The notes under the pieces are model-generated. The model was not told where the DNA came from. It was given only the letters and a program-made list of their open reading frames with translations, and made no database searches. The translations under genes and the position numbers were made by a program. A stretch of DNA of 64,000 bases from Cercis canadensis (Eukaryota; Streptophyta; Magnoliopsida; Fabales; Fabaceae): assembly GCA_003255065.1 (NCBI GenBank), contig QAOA01001066.1:60900-124899 (forward strand). Reading direction: 5' to 3'. This document shows, in pieces, positions 60,830-64,000 of this stretch; positions within the stretch are counted from its first letter, which is position 1; each line of letters opens with the position of its first letter.

Positions 60830-62329
60830 AGAGAAAGGGACTAATGTTTTCTTTTTATCATAATTTTCTCTTTCTTTCTATTTTTCTTTTTCGCCAAAAA
60901 GTCGGGGGAAGTGAACGAACCAGAGGGACAGAGCAGCTCCTGCTCAAACCCCGTGCGCGCTGACTCCAGCCTTTGAAAAGTATTTGTAACCGACACGTGT
61001 AAATCTCTGGTTGAAACTACCGGTTGGTGACTTGACTAGTGATTGGTGGAGCTTATTAATGTAAGCACTAGGAGTCTGGATAACAGTGGCCACCTCTTTT
61101 TGGAATCGCACCGTTGCACACTGCCCAGAGTTTCCTGTTCCTGTTACCGGGTCAATGATACGTTTTACCGCTTTTGTGGGAACGGTGGTCTGGTGCGCAG
61201 ACTATACATTAGAAAATAAGCTACTTTTTTTTTGTTTTTCTCATTTGAGCATGGTGGATGAGAATCTTCTGATTTTCTTAATATCTGAAATTATATTTAT
61301 TCATATCACCCAAAATTTTATTTTTTTCTGAATAATCAGTTGGATGTCATTTCCCCTGTAAAAGTTTTTACCTCATAAAAAATATAGAAAATTAAATTAA
61401 AGTAATATGTATACTATGATAGTATGATATAGATCACAGATTTTAGCTTGGGAGATGGTAATCCATACCCTTGGACATAAATGTAAATTAGAGGTGGTAA
61501 GATCAAATCACCACAAAATATTTAAAATAATTATATTATTAAGATGGAAACATAATAAAATAATTTTGTTTGGTAAGTAGAGTGGAGAAATTCATCGTAT
61601 AGTTTATAGTCGATGGTACTAAAGTTATTTTTAAAATCTGTAAGTTTTGTATTCGAACCTAAAGTCGTAACTAAAAAAAAATAGAGAAATCCTCAACTCT
61701 TGTTAAGACATCATAATCAGTAGCAATTTCTTAATTTATTGTTTAAAAATATTTGTAAAATTTTGTTTTGAGAGTATGTATTAGGTAATAATTTTTTAGA
61801 ACGCAAACATACATGGGAGGTAGATTATAAATAATTTTTTGTTGTTCACTTAAAAAAAAAAGTTTTTATTGCTGATTTAATTTCTTATCAAGATACTTTA
61901 TATTAAGATGATTAAGATTTCTCTATTTTTTATTACATATAAATACAATGTGTTAGAAAAAGGGGAAGAGCACTGAATACATAACATAAATAAAATCTAT
62001 AATATTAAATACTCTAGTTTTTGTGATAAGTTATGTGCCATTAAATCTACAAATTTTGAACATAGGATCTCTTATTTAAATTTTATCAAAATTAATTGAA
62101 TAAAATTGATAAGTAGGTAATGAAGTACGTCAAAAATTAATTGACAAAAGAAAAGAGAATAAAAAATAAAAAAATAAATTACTAAGTCTGATTTATTAAT
62201 GAGAGATTTAAATAATTTATATGAGGTTAATGATTCAAACCTATATGTAGTCGTGTAAAAAACAAACAATAAAAATAAAATTAAACTAATTGATAGATTT
62301 ATATAGAGGTCTTATCTTAAGCCCAAATC
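60830..62329. other. RKP promoter and AT-rich intergenic DNA
   Basis: The first 300 bases are probably promoter (an ACACGTGT word near 60994). The rest is very AT-rich with no supported gene. Confidence 0.45.
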
Positions 62330-62720
62330 AGATGCATTAAACCTAAATCTAAAAGGCCTATTACACCAAAGGCCCAAACCAAATCTACCAACATATCATT
62401 CTCATTTTCCTCAACATCCTTATAAATAACCTCTCTGTTACAGGTACGAGACTTTTGACTCATCTATCATTAGTGACCCCTTTTTAGCTCAGATCGACTT
62501 AACTTAATCTTCAAAGCCTGAAAATAGGAGTTGGGTCCTTCATTTCTATTTGTGCAAATTAGCTCAATTTCACCCAACCTTCAAATTTTTTTTTACCTCC
62601 AAAATCTCACCCGACCTCGAGTTCAACTCAGGCATCGTCAATTTTCATCGTAAGTACAATTGTTAAGAGTTTAAGTATATTGGTCCACTTCCATGGGGGA
62701 AAAAAATGATCAACTGTTTT
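62330..62720 (+). mobile_element. LTR remnant (Ty3/gypsy-like), forward copy
   Basis: TATAAATAACC (about 62420), then CTGTTACAGGTACGAG, TTTTTAGCTCAGATCGACTT and AATCTTCAAAGCCTGAAAATA, matching in order the inverted copy at 63415-63760. At about 62679 TTGGTCCACTTCCATGGGGGA resembles a decayed primer-binding site. No gag or pol reading frame survives. Confidence 0.5.
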
Positions 62721-63414
62721 CTCGTTTGCGTAAATCCTATATGTAGTGGCGAGCAGCCGAGCCCATTCCAAATGAGATGAGAACCCTAGATTGTGCCATG
62801 GGTGGCTTCCCGTTTTCCTCCTAATCACCCAAAGTGCATAACGCAGACTTGGTCCCGGCTGCTCAAAACCGGTAACTCTCCTTTCGCCTGTTTTGTTCCT
62901 TTATTCGTCGTGTGCCTTCTCAGCTTTTTCCACGCGCACTAAACGAGTCAAATTATTACCGTTTCGTCCCGGATTATCATTCATGAAAAGGATATTCCAT
63001 GGAGATCATTAAAACAAAGCGTTTTCTGTAACCATCAAGAGTAAATAACTTCAATTATTAGTGAATAATAATAATAATAATAATAATAAATACTCGCCAT
63101 GTGTCTCTAATTTGCTCAACTCGGGTTGCTTTTGCTTGGTTGGCTCACATGTTCACGTAATTTGGATGAATCATTTCGAGTAAATGGTTGGCACGTGATA
63201 TATCATATACGTGAAGAATGAGCATGTCTTTTTGGGATGGAAAATCATAATATTAGTTATTGAATGTAAATTATACCTTTTTTTAATACTAAATAATTTG
63301 TAGCTTCATATGATCTTAAAAAAAGAAAAAAAAAATTGTTGTCTCAAATGAAGCAATTAGTGATAATATCGTGATCCAAAGAGGTTAACAAGTTTAACAT
63401 TTTGCTTTTCTTTT
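62721..63414. other. spacer between inverted LTR remnants
   Basis: It includes an (ATA)n microsatellite at about 63067-63091 and a CACGTGATATATCATATACGTG near-palindrome at about 63191-63212. The part before 62870 may be decayed retrotransposon interior. No gene is seen. Confidence 0.4.
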
Positions 63415-63760
63415 AAATATGAAAGTGACGATGCATGAGTGTGAGGTCGTGTCAAGTCGCGAAGTTTGGGACAATCTTGAAGGTCGGGCAAATTCAAGTT
63501 GACTTGCACAGGTAGAAAAAAAAAAAAAAAGGATGGGTTCTTATTTTCAAGCTTTGAATATTAAGTTAGTTCAGACTGAGCTAAAAAGATTATCAATAAT
63601 TCTGAGTTCCAAAAGTTTGTTACCTGCAACAGGAGGAGTATTTATAGGAGTTCTGAGTGAAACGGGAGCATGAGTTGGCGATTTTAGCGTTGGGCCTCTA
63701 ATAAAGTGGACCTTCTGGCTTATTGGGCCTAAGTGAACCTAGGTCAGCAGAAATGACCAC
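63415..63760 (-). mobile_element. LTR remnant (Ty3/gypsy-like), reverse copy
   Basis: Read on the minus strand it has CCTATAAATACTCCTCCTGT, TGCAGGTAAC, TTTTTAGCTCAGTCTGAACT, then AATATTCAAAGCTTGAAAATA and CATGCATCGTCACTTTCAT, the same order as the forward copy at 62330-62650. It is diverged and has no coding remains. Confidence 0.5.
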
Positions 63761-64000
63761 TACATAAAGCAAATTCAATCTTAGAAGAATATATTCGTTT
63801 ATTTTGGATTTTTTTGAAAAAATATATAAATTATTTCTTGCATTTTTAATAAAAATATAATCTATTGAAAATAGACCTTTTAAAGCTGGATTCTAAAAAA
63901 AAAATTAGTTCAATTAAATAAAAAAAATTTAAAGCATTTAAAAAATAAAATTATTAAGTTAAATTAAAGCTTTCAGATAAAATCTCCTATATAATTTTTT
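63761..64000. other. AT-rich right edge
   Basis: A/T-rich sequence without recognisable features. The window ends inside it. Confidence 0.5.

Noticed and set aside
62628..62828. 66-codon minus-strand ORF
   Set aside because: It falls in decayed retrotransposon sequence with no recognisable gag or pol motif on either strand.
1..64000. CRISPR arrays, operons, prophage or bacterial mobile elements
   Set aside because: Introns, transit peptides and nuclear gene families show plant nuclear DNA. No regularly spaced repeat-spacer pattern was seen.

Overview
The window is nuclear DNA from a flowering plant, most likely a eudicot. Genes are split by AT-rich GT-AG introns, several predicted proteins carry chloroplast transit peptides, there is a eukaryotic tRNA-Leu, and the gene-poor stretches are packed with small inverted-repeat transposons and LTR fragments. 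I cannot name the species from sequence alone. Exon structures were built by hand from splice signals, reading frame and remembered family members. For every multi-exon gene the exon lengths sum to a multiple of three and give a protein of the length I expect for its family.

Layout. 1-850: AT repeats and a short tandem duplication interrupted by an inverted-repeat element. 2.5-6.2 kb (+): plastid shikimate kinase. 6.8-9.3 kb: LTR remnant and a Tourist-like MITE. 9.4-10.5 kb (-): F-box/kelch protein of SKIP6 type. 13.7-15.5 kb (+): cytochrome P450 of the CYP78A subfamily. 15.5-24.8 kb: gene-poor, at least three inverted-repeat elements and tRNA-Leu(AAG). 24.8-27.7 kb (+): VIR3-like, M41-type plastid membrane protein. 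28.5-33.3 kb (-): plastid disproportionating enzyme DPE1, 16 exons. 34.0-35.0 kb (-): stress-enhanced protein SEP2. 36.4-37.3 kb (-): MIZ1-like DUF617 protein. 37.3-45 kb: gene-poor, with a direct segmental duplication and several non-autonomous transposons. 45.0-46.9 kb (+): one-TM protein of unknown function. 48.7-49.0 kb (+): a small precursor of a plant elicitor peptide (PROPEP). 50.1-51.5 kb (-): predicted plastid membrane protein of unknown function. 52.7-60.1 kb (-): E3 ligase RKP (SPRY plus RING), 10 coding exons and a 5'UTR intron. 60.8-64 kb: gene-free, with two LTR remnants in opposite orientation.

Together the genes serve plastid metabolism (aromatic precursors, maltooligosaccharide recycling), plastid photoprotection and biogenesis, organ growth (CYP78A), protein turnover (SKIP6, RKP) and danger signalling (PROPEP). 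They are not an operon. What unites them is gene order: from memory, shikimate kinase, SKIP6, a VIR3-like gene, SEP2, a DUF617 gene, PROPEP6 and RKP lie in this order on Arabidopsis chromosome 2, while DPE1 lies beside PROPEP1-3 on chromosome 5. The window therefore looks like the less-fractionated ancestral block. The most interesting observations are the PROPEP gene, its neighbour sharing a spaced Cys/KCLGLDP module, and several transposons whose target-site duplications can be read directly.
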